Notes: generated from the sequence alone by a model not told the origin. A DNA stretch of 64,000 nt from Sphagnum compactum (GCA_965153455.1 OZ234504.1:11656001-11720000); one strand, 5' to 3'; numbered from the stretch's first letter, positions 25,481 through 36,376 are shown. Made by a program: numbers and translations.

Positions 25481-26011
25481 TAATTATTTTGGACACTCAT
25501 TACAAGTATGACAGATGGCCGGATTGTTGGATATGCTTGACAAGGAATCTTCGGCATTGTTTTGCTGGACGATGCTATAAGGACCATTGTCATTGTTTGT
25601 ACGACACCTAGAATGAAAGATGTTTCGACAATTTGGAAGGGCGTTGATTGGGAGTCCTTTCTTTTAAGGCTCTTTAACATGAAGGCCATGTTCAAGGTCG
25701 TTGCTTGCATTTGTGACCATGAATCCTTCGAAAGCCTACTAACTACCATGAGCAAGGACTTCATCTTTTGTTACCAAAATTTGATATGCAGGCAATACAT
25801 GGCATGATAAGCAGAGGTGCCAGGTCCGTCAACAACATTATTGAATGTTCTTATGCTCATGTACACTTATTTGTTCCCTTGTAAAATTGGAACAAATGTG
25901 TGCCTCGAGATTTTGGGAAACAAAAAATTGTTCGCATTAGTTGAATGCCCAAATTCTTCTTTCCCAAAATATCAACAGCTAGATATTAACATGAGGTTTC
26001 TCCAAAACTAG
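25480..26011 (+). pseudogene. Decayed unidentified protein, block 2
   Basis: In one frame from about 25,507 the plus strand reads MTDGRIVGYA, one TGA (Arg expected), QGIFGIVLLDDAIRTIVIV, STIWKGVDWESFLLRLFNMK and FVVACICDHESFES-like sequence. One TGA at 25,807 separates this from a further 64 open codons to 26,011. So few stops over 165 codons in AT-rich DNA argues for former coding sequence. No family recognised. Confidence 0.35.
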
Positions 26012-26469
26012 TTTTGCAAATCCTAAGGATGATCATTCTGAGTGGGATGGTTTGTTTAAATATTTTCAATGGAGGAGTTGTGAAATATGTTTGCCTGGTA
26101 CGTTGAATTGGTGGTTGTCAACTTTATCATTTGAATTTTTTGTGTTCTAGGAGTAGGATTTGTTTTTTGATGGGCCATTTATTCCCCAAGAGAATAAATG
26201 TAGGGTTTTGGAAATCATTATTCATGATCTTGAAGGCAATTAGTGCAAGATGATGGTTTTGGTTGGTATGTCTTCACATGTTGACAGGTGTCGCGATTAA
26301 AAATATTAGATTGCAACTACCCAAGCCAATTTTAATGATCACAGAGGGCATGTAAACTAATGATAGGGAGGAGGAAAAAGAAGTCATCATTGCTCCTATC
26401 GAGGAAGGTGGAGCTAATTAGTTAAAGATGTTGGACCACCCGAGTCCACCCAAGGTAGACAAAAAAAAC

Positions 26470-26877
26470 CTTAATTATGTCACAAGAGGAAAAAGAAAAA
26501 AAAAAACCGCTAGCAATAAGAATCAAGCATCTAGGAAAAAAACTTGTTCTTGAAGGAAAAAAACTTGTTCTTGAAGGAAAAATCCAAAAATCATTAATGT
26601 TGAGACTTTACCTGCTCGAGAGGCCAATGAAGAGCCTAATGACCATGAACAAAAGGATCCTCTAAAGGAAGAGGATGTGTTGGCATCCGTCAATACTTCC
26701 ATCATAAATACATCCATAGCTTCATCAATTGGGCCAAATGTGGCACCTATAGATAGGGAAGAAAGCCAAAAAGTTGGTAAGGAATTACAAGGTGTCAAAT
26801 TCTTGGCAGATCCTTTAAGTCTATATAGGTTTGTATGTCCAATAAATGATCTAGTCAAAGAAAAGGCGACTAATTAA
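26470..26877 (+). pseudogene. Decayed unidentified protein, block 3, acidic
   Basis: From about 26,584 to 26,877 one frame stays open and is rich in Glu, Asp, Ser and Thr: REANEEPNDHEQKDPLKEED, then SIASSIGPNVAPIDREESQK and FLADPLSLYRFVCP. A 21-bp direct repeat (GGAAAAAAACTTGTTCTTGAA at 26,534 and 26,555; LVLEGKK twice in an overlapping frame) lies just before it. A frameshift separates the two frames. Low-complexity acidic character suggests a disordered linker. Function unknown. Confidence 0.3.
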
Positions 26878-27109
26878 GTTCTATGACTTCTAATCATTTA
26901 AAAAATTATACATTACACTAATGATGTTATCATTTTATAAAGTTATTGGAAAGTTGTATTGAAATGTTTGTTGTTATTCTAGGATGATTATGTAGCATAT
27001 TAGATTTCCATTTGTCTTGCAGTGCAATATATTTGAGGATATCTTGTTGTAAATTGAATAAATAATATTATTTGATTAACTCAAGAATAATTACACTAAG
27101 ATAATCTAG

Positions 27110-27465
27110 GTTATAAAACGTTTGGTGGCTGCCTGACATGTTTAGTAATAAATTTGGCCTTGATTACAAAGGATTTTTACATTCTTTTCAACGCATGTTA
27201 TTTTTTGCATGGCATTTGACTATCACCTAGTGGCCTATAAGCAATTGTTTGTTTGATGATCGCATGGCGATCGGTAGGCAATTGCTTGTCCAACGATAGT
27301 TTGGTGGCTACTAGGCATTTGTGTGTTTTACCTATCACCTGGCGGCCGCTAGCAATTGTTTGTCCAATGGTCACCTGGCGGTCGTTAGGCAATTGTGGCT
27401 TCAACTATTGCTTAACAACTATTAAGCGATTATTTGTTTGGCGATCTCTTAACGACTGCTAAGTG
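27110..27465. repeat. About 36-39-bp minisatellite with hairpin core
   Basis: Cores occur near 27,220 (CACCTAGTGGCC), 27,258 (CGCATGGCGATCGG), 27,294 (GTTTGGTGGCTACT), 27,333 (CACCTGGCGGCCGCTAG), 27,369 (CACCTGGCGGTCG), 27,405 and 27,443. Each is followed by GGCAATTGTTTG-like sequence. The core is the same self-complementary motif as in the 55-bp array at 20.5-21.3 kb, here on a shorter period. It sits just upstream of the FCP1-like pseudogenes. Confidence 0.65.
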
Positions 27466-27657
27466 ATTATTTTGAATGATTTCATTTTGTACATGTTAAT
27501 ATTGTTTTCAATCTTATTACTAACATGTTTTTTTTTCTTTGGGTACAAATTTCTACTTGACATGTGGAGAGGGTTTCAACTTTCTCTTTTATGAGCTTGG
27601 GTAGAATGATAATACATTCAAAGGTGAATTCTCTTCCTTTGTAAAGTAATTTCATTT

Positions 27658-28459
27658 ATGGTTGATATGATGGAAATGTACCTAGAACTAATAGCTGATG
27701 TATGTTTGGTATTTACAGTCAATGTTTCGATGGAATCAATTGATGTTCGTTCTAGTCAACTTGATGATGAAGACATAGCACTACTAGATGTCGAGTTAGA
27801 ATACTATTGTCATGGTCTTGTAAAGCATTCGAAGGTGAGGCCCCTCTCATGTTGTTCTCGACTTGAAATGAGTTTTAGCAAAACAAGGAAAATCCTTTAG
27901 CCTTGCACTCTAACTCTGGCTGAGTGGTATAAAAATCCATTAGTAGATCCTTACATGATTCCCAGACCAGACTTGCAAGAATTCATGCAGAGGTGGACCT
28001 CCAACAATTTGTAATGTATATTTGGACTAAGTGTAAGCCCTACAAAATTTTGATCTTCTTGAGTGAAATGAACAAATATGTAAATTTTAATGTTAATCCT
28101 CTCATATTTTTGGACATGAGCTTTGCTAGATGAATAACCACTTTCTATTTGATAAGCCAAAGATGATGGCTTTTCATAAGTGCCTGACAAATTTATTTGA
28201 TAAAGTCCTAGGTATGCACGTTGGAAACACCATCCTTGTAGACCATAATCCTATTACAATGATAAAAAGCCCAATTGAAAATGTCATATTAGTTGAAAAA
28301 TGGAATCATAAGGTTGAAGTCTCTTCGAAATACCTGATGGGGGAAGTCTTCCCCTATTTGGAGGCTCTTCATTCCATAGGTGAATCCATGTTTATGTTTG
28401 TGCAACGCAATCCTTTTGGTACAACATGGCAAATCACTAAGGCAGATACTAAATGTTGA
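27658..28459 (+). pseudogene. FCP1/NIF-type phosphatase-like pseudogene, copy A
   Basis: FCP1-like (HAD-superfamily) phosphatases use a DxDx(T/V) motif to remove phosphate from Ser/Thr, for example on the RNA polymerase II tail. In this copy a remnant VVLDLK-stop-VL sits at 27,851-27,875 where the catalytic motif would be. It is followed by RPDLQEFMQRW (27,964-27,996), YIWTKCKPYKILIFLSEMNK after a frameshift (about 28,017-28,075), and after another shift a 109-residue open stretch with DKPKMMAFHKCLTNLFDKVL and GNTILVDHNPI. This matches the order of an FCP1 homology domain: RPG-L, IWT, DKP-K-L, LVDH/D-P. Stops and frameshifts make it non-functional. The 80-residue open frame at the front may be the N-terminal flank of the same gene. 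Confidence 0.6.
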
Positions 28460-28739
28460 TGGTTTTTAAAACCTTGCAATGATCATTGTAACTCTTTATG
28501 TAATATGAGGTCATAATTAAGTTGAAGCTAAATTTTAACAATATGTTTCACCTAGTGGTTGTTTGATGTTTCTTTGATACTATTATGGCTAGTCATCTTC
28601 TATAGTTAACACAAAAGAATAATTATTGTTAGCACATGGGAATTTTGGCATCAATTTATTATTGTAATTCTTGATAGCACATTATCCTTTTGCACATGTA
28701 TAGTGCATTTTGCTAACAAATTTTGTTGTTGTTTTAGTT

Positions 28740-29510
28740 AAATGTTGCTTCTGAACCAGCTGCAATGATCAAAGGCATTTCAATGCATTCACATCTACGA
28801 TCTTGCCTTTTGGACCTAAAAAATTGTTGATTTTCAATGTCAATGGCATGTTGTGTTATTTCCCACGTTTGGTTATTCTACAAGGAATGCTAGAGTGTTT
28901 AAAAGAAATGTTGACAAGACCAAAGTGGAAATTAAAGCTAGAATGGAAATGGTTTTTAACTAAGGCATTTGAAAAGTTTTATGTTACAATTTGGTCTTTT
29001 ATGAAACTTGAAAATGTGTTGGAAGTAAGTTCTTCCCATGCTCATGTTTAAAAATTTCTTAGATCTCATTTTCATTTGGGGATGTGAATAATGATCCAAA
29101 ACATCTAGTGAAATTTCACCAGGGTCCCATGCATTGTTATTCAAAGGATTTGAAACGTGTGTATTATGGTTGCCATGGTCTATCTTATTGGAAGGAGGAT
29201 CAAAACATTATTGATTGATGATGAACCCAACAAAACATTTCGACATCCAAAATGGAGTGGTCTTTTTCTTAAATCATTCAAGGGACAGATGTTGTCAAAG
29301 AATAAGGTGCAATGGTTGGACTTAGCATCACATTTGTGTCCACCTTTGGTTGGATTGACATTAGCCAAAATGATTCGAATCCATTATGACTTTATGGCCA
29401 AGTATTTAAAACCTTGTTTAAGTTCCTTTTCAAAAACTTATTTTTGGTTCTTACAATATATGGATATTAATGATAATGATGATGTTTGCAATAACCAACC
29501 CCTTTGAGAT
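28740..29510 (+). pseudogene. FCP1/NIF-type phosphatase-like pseudogene, copy B
   Basis: The start of the domain reads KKLLIFNVNGMLCYFPR, with the first motif residue (codon at 28,836) an Asn where a catalytic Asp is expected, a single G-to-A change from GAT. Downstream come EWKWFLTKAFEKFYVTIWSF, a frameshift at about 29,030, FIWGCE plus stops, then KDLKRVYYGCHG in a third frame (about 29,148-29,183). A last open stretch has LLIDDEPNKTFRHPKWSGLF and KNKVQWLDLASHL. Gene order and orientation match copy A, about 280 bp upstream. A pyrimidine-rich TTGTTGTTTTAG just before it could be an old intron end. Dead by both active-site loss and frameshifts. Confidence 0.65.
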
Positions 29511-29519
29511 GTAATCTGA

Positions 29520-30480
29520 ATCATTCCATTTCATCTTTTCATTTTTTTCATTTTTTACTATTTCTAAACATTGTTATATGTTTTAATATGCCTTCATTTT
29601 TTGGTATTGACTTTTATGTGTAGTTGGTTTAAGTCGTTGTTCGCAAAATATGCGACATTGTTTGCAATTCTGAAAGGGAAAAAATGAAACTAGTCGTGTT
29701 TAGTTTTCTATTCCAAGATGGTGCCAATGTTGTAGCATATTTGACTATGGACAATTACAAAACTTTTAATACGAGGAGGATTTGACATTATGTTTGAAAT
29801 TATCTTTCAAATTTAGACTACCCTTTTAAGGTTTCTAAAACAAGATTTTTTAATATTGGATATTCTATTTCAATACTCTTAAAGAAATCAGTACAAGTGT
29901 TTTAACAACCTCGTGACCATCAAGTTTAATCTCTTTGAAATTATGCTTCAAATTTATGTTGTCCTTTAGGGTTTTTAGAAAAAATAAAATTAACAGTTGA
30001 TTTTTTTTTCTCAAGGTTCTTGGAAAAATTAATATAGGTGTTTTGAAAACCTGGTGGCCACCAAGTGCAATTTGTATCTAAAACATTTAATGAAGTTTAT
30101 TACCGATTATGTAAATAATTTTTTGAATTTTGCAACTTCTTTCCCTCTTACCTGTTATGTAATCTGGATTTTCTAACTTTTGTAATTTCTTTTCATATTG
30201 TTAAAGGCTTAGTGACCACCATGCCTCAAGTTTTAGATTGGATTTCTAATATTCAATATAATGTTTGTTTGATCTATGTAAATTTTATTTCATTAATTCA
30301 TCTTTCAAATTTTATTTTATTTTTAAACAACCTTCCATGGTGTCCTCAAAGTTTAATTTGTATAACTTGGGATGTAAATTGTATTTCTTCAAGAGCTTTT
30401 CCTTGTGGTCAACAACCAGGTCCTGGTGGCCACCAAGTCATTTGTAATTGACTCAAAAATTTAACATTGTAAATTTTATG
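29520..30480. other. No gene; isolated hairpin-core motifs
   Basis: The motif CTGGTGGCCACCAAGT appears at about 30,051-30,066 and 30,422-30,437, matching the cores of the two minisatellites upstream. The 79-residue open frame at 30,212 includes it by chance. Otherwise AT-rich and featureless. Confidence 0.5.
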
Positions 30481-30799
30481 TTTTGTAAATACGTGTTGTC
30501 AATAGGATGTCAACATGTGGATAGGTAATGAAGGTCTAAGCTTAAGGAAATCAGTTAATAAAGTAGTTTTTTAAAAATTCAAATTTTGGGTTTTAGCCTT
30601 TAGGGTTGAGCTTTTTTTATTAGCTCATCCCTTCAATGACACTTGCACTTTGAAAAGTTCTAGTGCATTTAGTTATATACTATATTTAAAAAGAATGAAA
30701 GGCAAAGAATATAACTTAATCATTGTAATTGCAAGTGTCACCAACTTAGTCACAAGTTATTTTGTAACTACTTCTTAGTACCCATACTATACTAAACTA

Positions 30800-31640
30800 A
30801 TTTATCCACTAATTATCTCAATTATTATAAGTAATTTTTTTGGATAAGGGATAATATAATAATATAATAATTATTTCATTTATTATAGTTACTACCAATT
30901 ATAATATTAAATGTTTTACATAATAATACAAAAATGTAAATAATAATTCATGTCATTATATTACAATATAATATGTATTAATTAAATTTATGTAGTTTAA
31001 TATAGTGAATATTTTAATATATAATAATAATAAAATAATGAAAAATAATTTATTAAATTATTATAGTAATTAATGACTAGCTTAGACTATTTATTTTCTT
31101 ATTATCATTTTTCTTACTATCTCACTTGTTATAGCTCTTATTATCAATTTTTAGAATCAAATAACAATTTTCAAATTCAATTTTCAATTTTGAAATCAAA
31201 TAATTTTTTTGAATTTAAATAAAACATTTCAGAATTTTTTTTAAAAAATTCAAATTTAAATAGATAATTTAAAATTCAAATACATTTTTTAATAATTGAA
31301 ATAACAATTTTCATATTCAAATCACTTTTTTCAAATTTAAATAGTTTTTAATGAATTGAAATAACAATTTTCATATTCAAATCACTTTTTTCAAATTTAA
31401 GTAGTTTTTTAATGAATTGAAATAACAATTTTCAGATTCAAATAACAAATTTCAAAATTGAAATATCAATTTTTAGGTTGAAATACAAATTTTCAAATTG
31501 AAATAATGATATTCAGATTCAAATTATGTTTTTTGAATTCAACTAATAATTTTTGGAACTTAAAAAAAATTCAAATTCAAATAATGTTTTTACATTTGAA
31601 TAATTATTTATAAATAATTTGTGCCAAACAATAAGGTTTG
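30800..31640. repeat. A/T tract and 60-bp tandem repeat
   Basis: A near-pure A/T tract passes into sequence built from TTCAAATTCAAAT-like words. Inside it, GAAATAACAATTTTCA recurs at 31,298, 31,358 and 31,419, giving three copies of a 60-61-bp unit with few changes. No coding potential. Confidence 0.7.
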
Positions 31641-32220
31641 ATCAAATACTTGAAAATCTATATGTACATGGTATACCTTGTATAGTTACTTTTACACTTA
31701 TAAATAACATTGTATTGGATTCTACCTATTTTATGTTATTAGGCCAACCTTAGCTTACAGATGCTAACATAGTTCATGATTGGGGTAGTAACATATACAA
31801 TTCAAGGAACATGTATTGTGAGAACTAAAACCTATTCCTAAAAAGCTAGGCATTGAAACCAAGTGACCTAAGGTTCTAATTTGGAACGATTTTCATTCTA
31901 AAATACTTGATGAAAAAGATATCATGTTTGCCATGAACCTAACCTTGTTTCTATTGGGATCATAGCTATAACCAAGATGGTTAAAATTGAACAAGTAAAA
32001 AGGTTTGTACCCCTAGCACATGTCAGGTTAGTTGAACATGTATCAAAAAAACTTGTAGAACATGCATATGTTTTATTTGTTTTGTTATTCATACCCCCTT
32101 AATACTTTAAAGCAACATCTATGAGACACATTCTTTAAACTTGAAGTAGAAAAATGTTAATTGAAAAGACACTTGTTCATAAACAAATTCTGAACTTACG
32201 TATTGTTGGTTGGATAATAA
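31640..32220. other. Flank of the gypsy-like fragment
   Basis: No open frame above background. This DNA would correspond to protease or pre-RT sequence of the retroelement that follows, but I cannot identify any motif in it. Confidence 0.3.
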
Positions 32221-32225
32221 TTGAA

Positions 32226-32630
32226 GAAGAGCAATTGACAAATATCAACTTGGGCATTGAATAGAACTTGCAACACATGAAATCCACTATTGATTTGGAC
32301 CTTGTTATTAGTGATCAATTGGCAAAGTTATTGAAAGAGTTTAAAAACATATTTGCTTAAAGTTACAAAAATTTGGAAAGCATACCACCTACTCATCAAA
32401 CAAGGTACAGATTGAATCCTAACTATGGAGCCATTGTCAAACAGGACATTGATAAGTTATTAACTACAAGTTTTATTAAACTTATTGAGGAAGCAACCTA
32501 GTTATCACCCATTGTGGTAATGCCTAAAAAGAATGGCAAGTTGAATATTTGTGTAAATTTCAAGAAACTAAATGCTGCCACCAAGAAAGATCCCTATCCA
32601 CTACCTTTTACAAACACTATTAAAATTCTT
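32226..32630 (+). pseudogene. Ty3/gypsy reverse transcriptase fragment
   Basis: From 32,277 one frame reads MKSTIDLDLVISDQLAKLLK, FKNIFA-stop, then YRLNPNYGAIVKQDIDKLL, IKLIEEAT-stop-LSPIVVMPKKNGK and CVNFKKLNAATKKDPYPLPF to about 32,615. This is the start of the reverse transcriptase domain of plant Ty3/gypsy retrotransposons (PYRLNP, EEAT-W-SP, VPKKNGKLRICVDFRKLN). Both central stops (TAA, TAG) stand where Trp (TGG) is normal, that is, G-to-A changes on the coding strand. The domain breaks off before the YxDD active site. No LTRs were found. Truncated and dead. Confidence 0.9.
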
Positions 32631-32639
32631 GGTTTTCCA

Positions 32640-33160
32640 AATGATTCAAGTTGATTAATTCATCCTTATTAATTACTAGACATGTCCATTTTGACTAAAG
32701 GCCTGAAACATGTATTTTTTGACCAATCAACTTGATTAGAATGACTTATTTGACCAACACATCTAGTCAAGTTGAACAACTCTAGTCAAAATGGCCAATG
32801 GGTTTTAATCAAATGGGACATTTTATGCCTATTACATGTTTACCTCTTACCTCCCACTTACAATTTTATAACCCACCTACCTAAATGTACTACCTACCTA
32901 CCAAACCAACCAACCCGCCCACATACTTAAATATAATACCTACTGTGAGCCCTAGTACAATAATATCCTTTCATTGGGCCTCATATTTGGTTTTTTATCT
33001 AGTAAATAACTTTTAGAATAGGTAATACTAGCATTTAAGAAGTTATAATTGAATTGAATTTTTTTAGCCATTTCAAACTTACTAATTTAATTGGGGTTCA
33101 TTATTTAAATATTAAGTGTTGAATAACCCTATTAACATAATGAAATGTAAAGTATTATCC
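32640..33160. repeat. TTGACCAA-rich segment next to an ACCT block
   Basis: Between 32,640 and 32,830 TAGTCAA, TTGACCAA and GTCAAAATGG words recur, followed at 32,870-32,945 by ACCTACCT-type sequence. The same succession is seen at 62,540-63,060, and the first half again near 35,740-35,870. I take this as one dispersed repeat family of unknown type. Confidence 0.4.
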
Positions 33161-33334
33161 AAATGTTATTCATTAGAATCATTTTTAGTATTACATAAAT
33201 TGCATGTGTAATTTTGGATTATGATCACTTGCAAAGGAAACATCCAAAATGTTAGGCTTACTAGTCTAGTTGAACACCACAAAAAAAATGATTCAAAGTA
33301 CAACAAATTTTCCATAAGTGAACATAATTCAACT

Positions 33335-33950
33335 AGTAGACGTGTAAAAGAACTCCATATGTTATTAGAAATCCTATGAAAGATAAAACAATAAAAATAG
33401 TACACCTATTAGACCATGATAATAATATAAACTTGATAAGTAAACAAATGGTGCGAATAAGGGATTTTGCTTTGTGTTCCATCATCAACAAGTTGATCGA
33501 TGTCGTCAACCAATGGGTATGTCCATCACCAGGGACCCAAGTTTGTGAAAAAAAATGAACATCATCATCCTCACATTGACATTCATAAAACTTTTTAGGC
33601 CTATTTATGAAAGCATGAACTAATTTTAAGTAGATGGCAAAAACACGAGGGTTAGATGACACTCAATAATCCCATATCGATTAAGCCACTCAAATGTGCA
33701 TCGCCTTTCCAATTGATTTTTCTTTACACGACCATTGGGAGACATCCACGTCGAACTATGTTTTTTCAAACTTTTCATTTCATACTAGCACAACCAAAGG
33801 ATTTGAAAATATGGTGGCATCATTTGTCATGATTGGATTTCCACCTACATCAACAAAAAACAGAAGAGTAGCTCAGAACAATAACCTTGGCATTTGCATT
33901 CGAAGGAGGTTTGATGTTTTTCTCTTAAAAATTAAGGTAAACATAGTACG
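33335..33950 (-). pseudogene. Decayed unidentified protein, minus strand
   Basis: Read from about 33,835 down, the minus strand gives MTNDATIFSNPLVVLV, FDVDVSQWSCKEKSIGKAMH, then FAIYLKLVHAFINRPKKFYE, CEDDDVHFFSQTWVPGDGHT and LLMMEHKAKSLIRTICLLIK. Five stops in the first half (TGA, TAG, TGA, TAA, TGA) keep the phase and fit lost Arg or Gln codons; the second half (33,662-33,333) is open for 109 codons. No domain recognised. The plus-strand frame at 33,694 is its shadow. A transposon-encoded origin is likely from the neighbourhood only. Confidence 0.4.
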
Positions 33951-33989
33951 CGACGATGCAGGTTCCAACAACAAAACTATATGAAAATC

Positions 33990-34820
33990 TCGACATCCTA
34001 GTTCCAACGGATCATTAAGTCTTAACTTTGACGATGGATTAAAATAGTACAAGGAAATTCTTATAATGGAAGACTTATTTCCAATTTATTATGTACTACG
34101 CAAGTAATTAATACATGGGAATGAATAAATAATGTGTACCAAATAAGTGAATAATATATGGGTTGGGAAGAAAGTTATTAATGTTTTCAAGTTGATTTAG
34201 CCAAAAAAAATCAAAAGATGTTTATTTCTTACTTCCAGTAAATTATCTTAAATGTTAGTTACTTAAAAAGGATTGAGATGAAAAATTTGGATGTTTAGGC
34301 CAAACAGATGGAATTGGCAATGATCAAGCTCAAGGATCCCATCAAAATAACCAAAGTAAGGAAAAGATGGATCTTCCAAATTCATTAGTCATGAAGATTA
34401 TTATCCTACCTTGAATGGAGGATGGAAACCTTTTTAGTATACTCATTACACTCCAAAAAAACAAGGTTTTTTTACTAGATTTTTTATTAATCAATAATAT
34501 TTAAACAACTATATATGATTTAATTTTAGAATAATAATAATAATATAATATATAATATAATATAACATATCATTTTATATATTATTTAATAATTATAATC
34601 ATATTTATTTATCTATAATTAATAAATTTATTTACTTACATTACCTAATAACTAATGTATAAAATAAAATAGAATAATTTATTTGCATATCGTATTTAAC
34701 CTAAAGCCCTTAAACTAGGTAGCTTAAACTAGGTCTCAACTTTAAACCTATTTGCCCATGTGGCCTAAGCTAGCTATCTAAGCCATGTAAAGCCAAAGTA
34801 GTTTAGGTACCCAATGTTAT
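33990..34820. other. AT-rich non-coding, with A/T tract
   Basis: Nothing coding. From about 34,470 to 34,700 a near-pure A/T tract occurs, followed by AGGCTTA/CTAGG-like sequence that forms the tail of the tRNA-like repeat on the minus strand. Confidence 0.5.
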
Positions 34821-34892
34821 ATGTGTGAGGACTTGAACTTTTCACCTCCACTATGAGGAATCAAGTCCTTACCATTGGACTACCAATTCAAA
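34821..34892 (-). repeat. tRNA-like SINE head, second copy
   Basis: On the minus strand TGGTAGTCCAATGGTAAGGA resembles an A box, and AGTTCAAGTCCT resembles a B box about 30 bp later. Aligned by eye with 421-500 it shares AAGGA-TTG, GGAGGTGAAA and GTTCAAGTCCT. Pairing of the acceptor ends is not convincing. The DNA after both copies contains AGGCTA/CTACTTTGGCT-like sequence, which supports one SINE-like family. Confidence 0.5.
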
Positions 34893-34979
34893 AATTCAAA
34901 ACTTTTGTTATGATATTGTAACAAATTTGATTAATTTTTTTGTTTTGATGTACATATTATAACATTCATCAATGAACTT

Positions 34980-35600
34980 TAATATTTTTATATTACCTAT
35001 TTAAGTAGGAGGTTATACCATGTACCAAGTATGTACTTAAATAACATGTAGGTACTTACACCAAGTAGGTTATTACATGTTATTAACTCAATTAATAAAT
35101 AATTAATAAAAATAAATAGTAATGATTAATTAATTACTAACAATTATTAATTATTAATTATTCACTATCAATTATTAATTATTTAATATAAATGGCTGAT
35201 TATTAAATATTTCCTATGAAATATTAAATACTAAACAATAACAATAATATACTATTAATTATTGATTATTGGTTATTTAATATAAACTATTGATTATTTA
35301 TTATGAACTAATAATTATCAATAATTATTAACAATCATATATTGGCTACTATTAATTATTAAAAATACTATAAAATATTAGTCCAAAAATTTACATAAAA
35401 TTGATAATTTGATAATAATAATTAATTGATTAATAACTTGATGGATAAATTAGTTATTGGTTATTAATTAACATTTATTTGGTGACTAATTAATTATATA
35501 AAATATTAATCACAAATTATTGAGTATTAACTATCAATTATTAAATGTCAACTAATTAATGAATTGACTTTACATACCTACATTGAACATTCATCAAAAG
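34980..35600. repeat. AGGT block followed by A/T tract
   Basis: GTAGGTACTT-like sequence (34,980-35,090) leads into about 500 bp of TTAATTATTAA-type words. The same pairing occurs inside the CACTA-like element. Confidence 0.6.
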
Positions 35601-36225
35601 GATGAATAATATTCACATCCTTGTAATAGTTAGAATAGGTTGAACATTGGTAGTTAAGGTTTAGAAGTGATAGTTACATTAGGGTTAGGCGGAGGATATT
35701 GGGGTTAAGCGTTGGTCAAGTTAGGATTACGTGTTGGCTAAATGTCACTTAAGTCAAATGTTTCAATCAAAAGTAACTTGTGTCTTTCAAGCCCAAGGTT
35801 TTTAATCAAAACAACCATCCTCTTTGGTCAATGTGGACATTTTAGTCAAATTGGACCTTCTAAAATGTCACATTTTCTAGTAGTGTTGGGTATAAATATT
35901 CTCATTTTAATCATCATTAAAGAATGGAATCATCTTCAAGTCACATTGGTTCATGAAAAGGAGGCCATTGATTGGAAGGAGGGATTTTCACAAGCTTTCA
36001 TTGGCCAAGGGAAAACAAGTTCAAACTTTGGGGTTTTTGGGTGGCTCCTTGAATCTATTTCCTTCTCCCCTCTACTAAGACTAATCATTCTTTTCCTCTT
36101 CATGAAGCTTGTGGAAACAAGTATTCAAGATTGAATGAAAATTATCTCCGAGGCGAAGAGAGAAACCCCCATGATCCGAGTCCGCCTTTTGAAGAGAAAG
36201 AGAAGGGAGGTGAAGGTAGATTCAA
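35600..36225 (+). other. Leader-like stretch before the 26-bp array
   Basis: A 130-residue open frame at 35,742-36,134 begins in the TTGACC/GTCAAAT-type repeat sequence and has no recognisable motif, so I do not call it a gene. The region may be the LTR or leader of the decayed element that follows, but no LTR ends were identified. Confidence 0.3.
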
Positions 36226-36376
36226 AGCTTGGTGGCCAATGGAAGGTTCCATGATTGGTGGCCAATGGAAGGTTCCAAGCTTGGTGGCCAATGGAAGGTT
36301 CCATGCTTGGTGGCCAATGGAAGGTTCCATGCTTGGTGGCCAATGGAATGTTCCAAGCTTGGTGGCCAATGGAAGG
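36226..36376. repeat. 26-bp minisatellite, about 5.7 units
   Basis: GGTGGCCAATGG starts at 36,231, 36,257, 36,283, 36,309, 36,335 and 36,361, exactly 26 bp apart, with only a few changes (ATGATT, CATGCTT, CAAGCTT before the core; one AATGTTCC). There is no stop in any of the three plus-strand frames and 26 is not a multiple of three, so each frame cycles through the same peptides (GGQWKVP, LVANGRF, AWWPMEGS). The low divergence points to recent expansion. Confidence 0.95.

Noticed and set aside
25369-25764. 131-residue minus-strand open frame
   Set aside because: It overlaps the more coherent plus-strand block at 25,480-26,011 and reads as its shadow.
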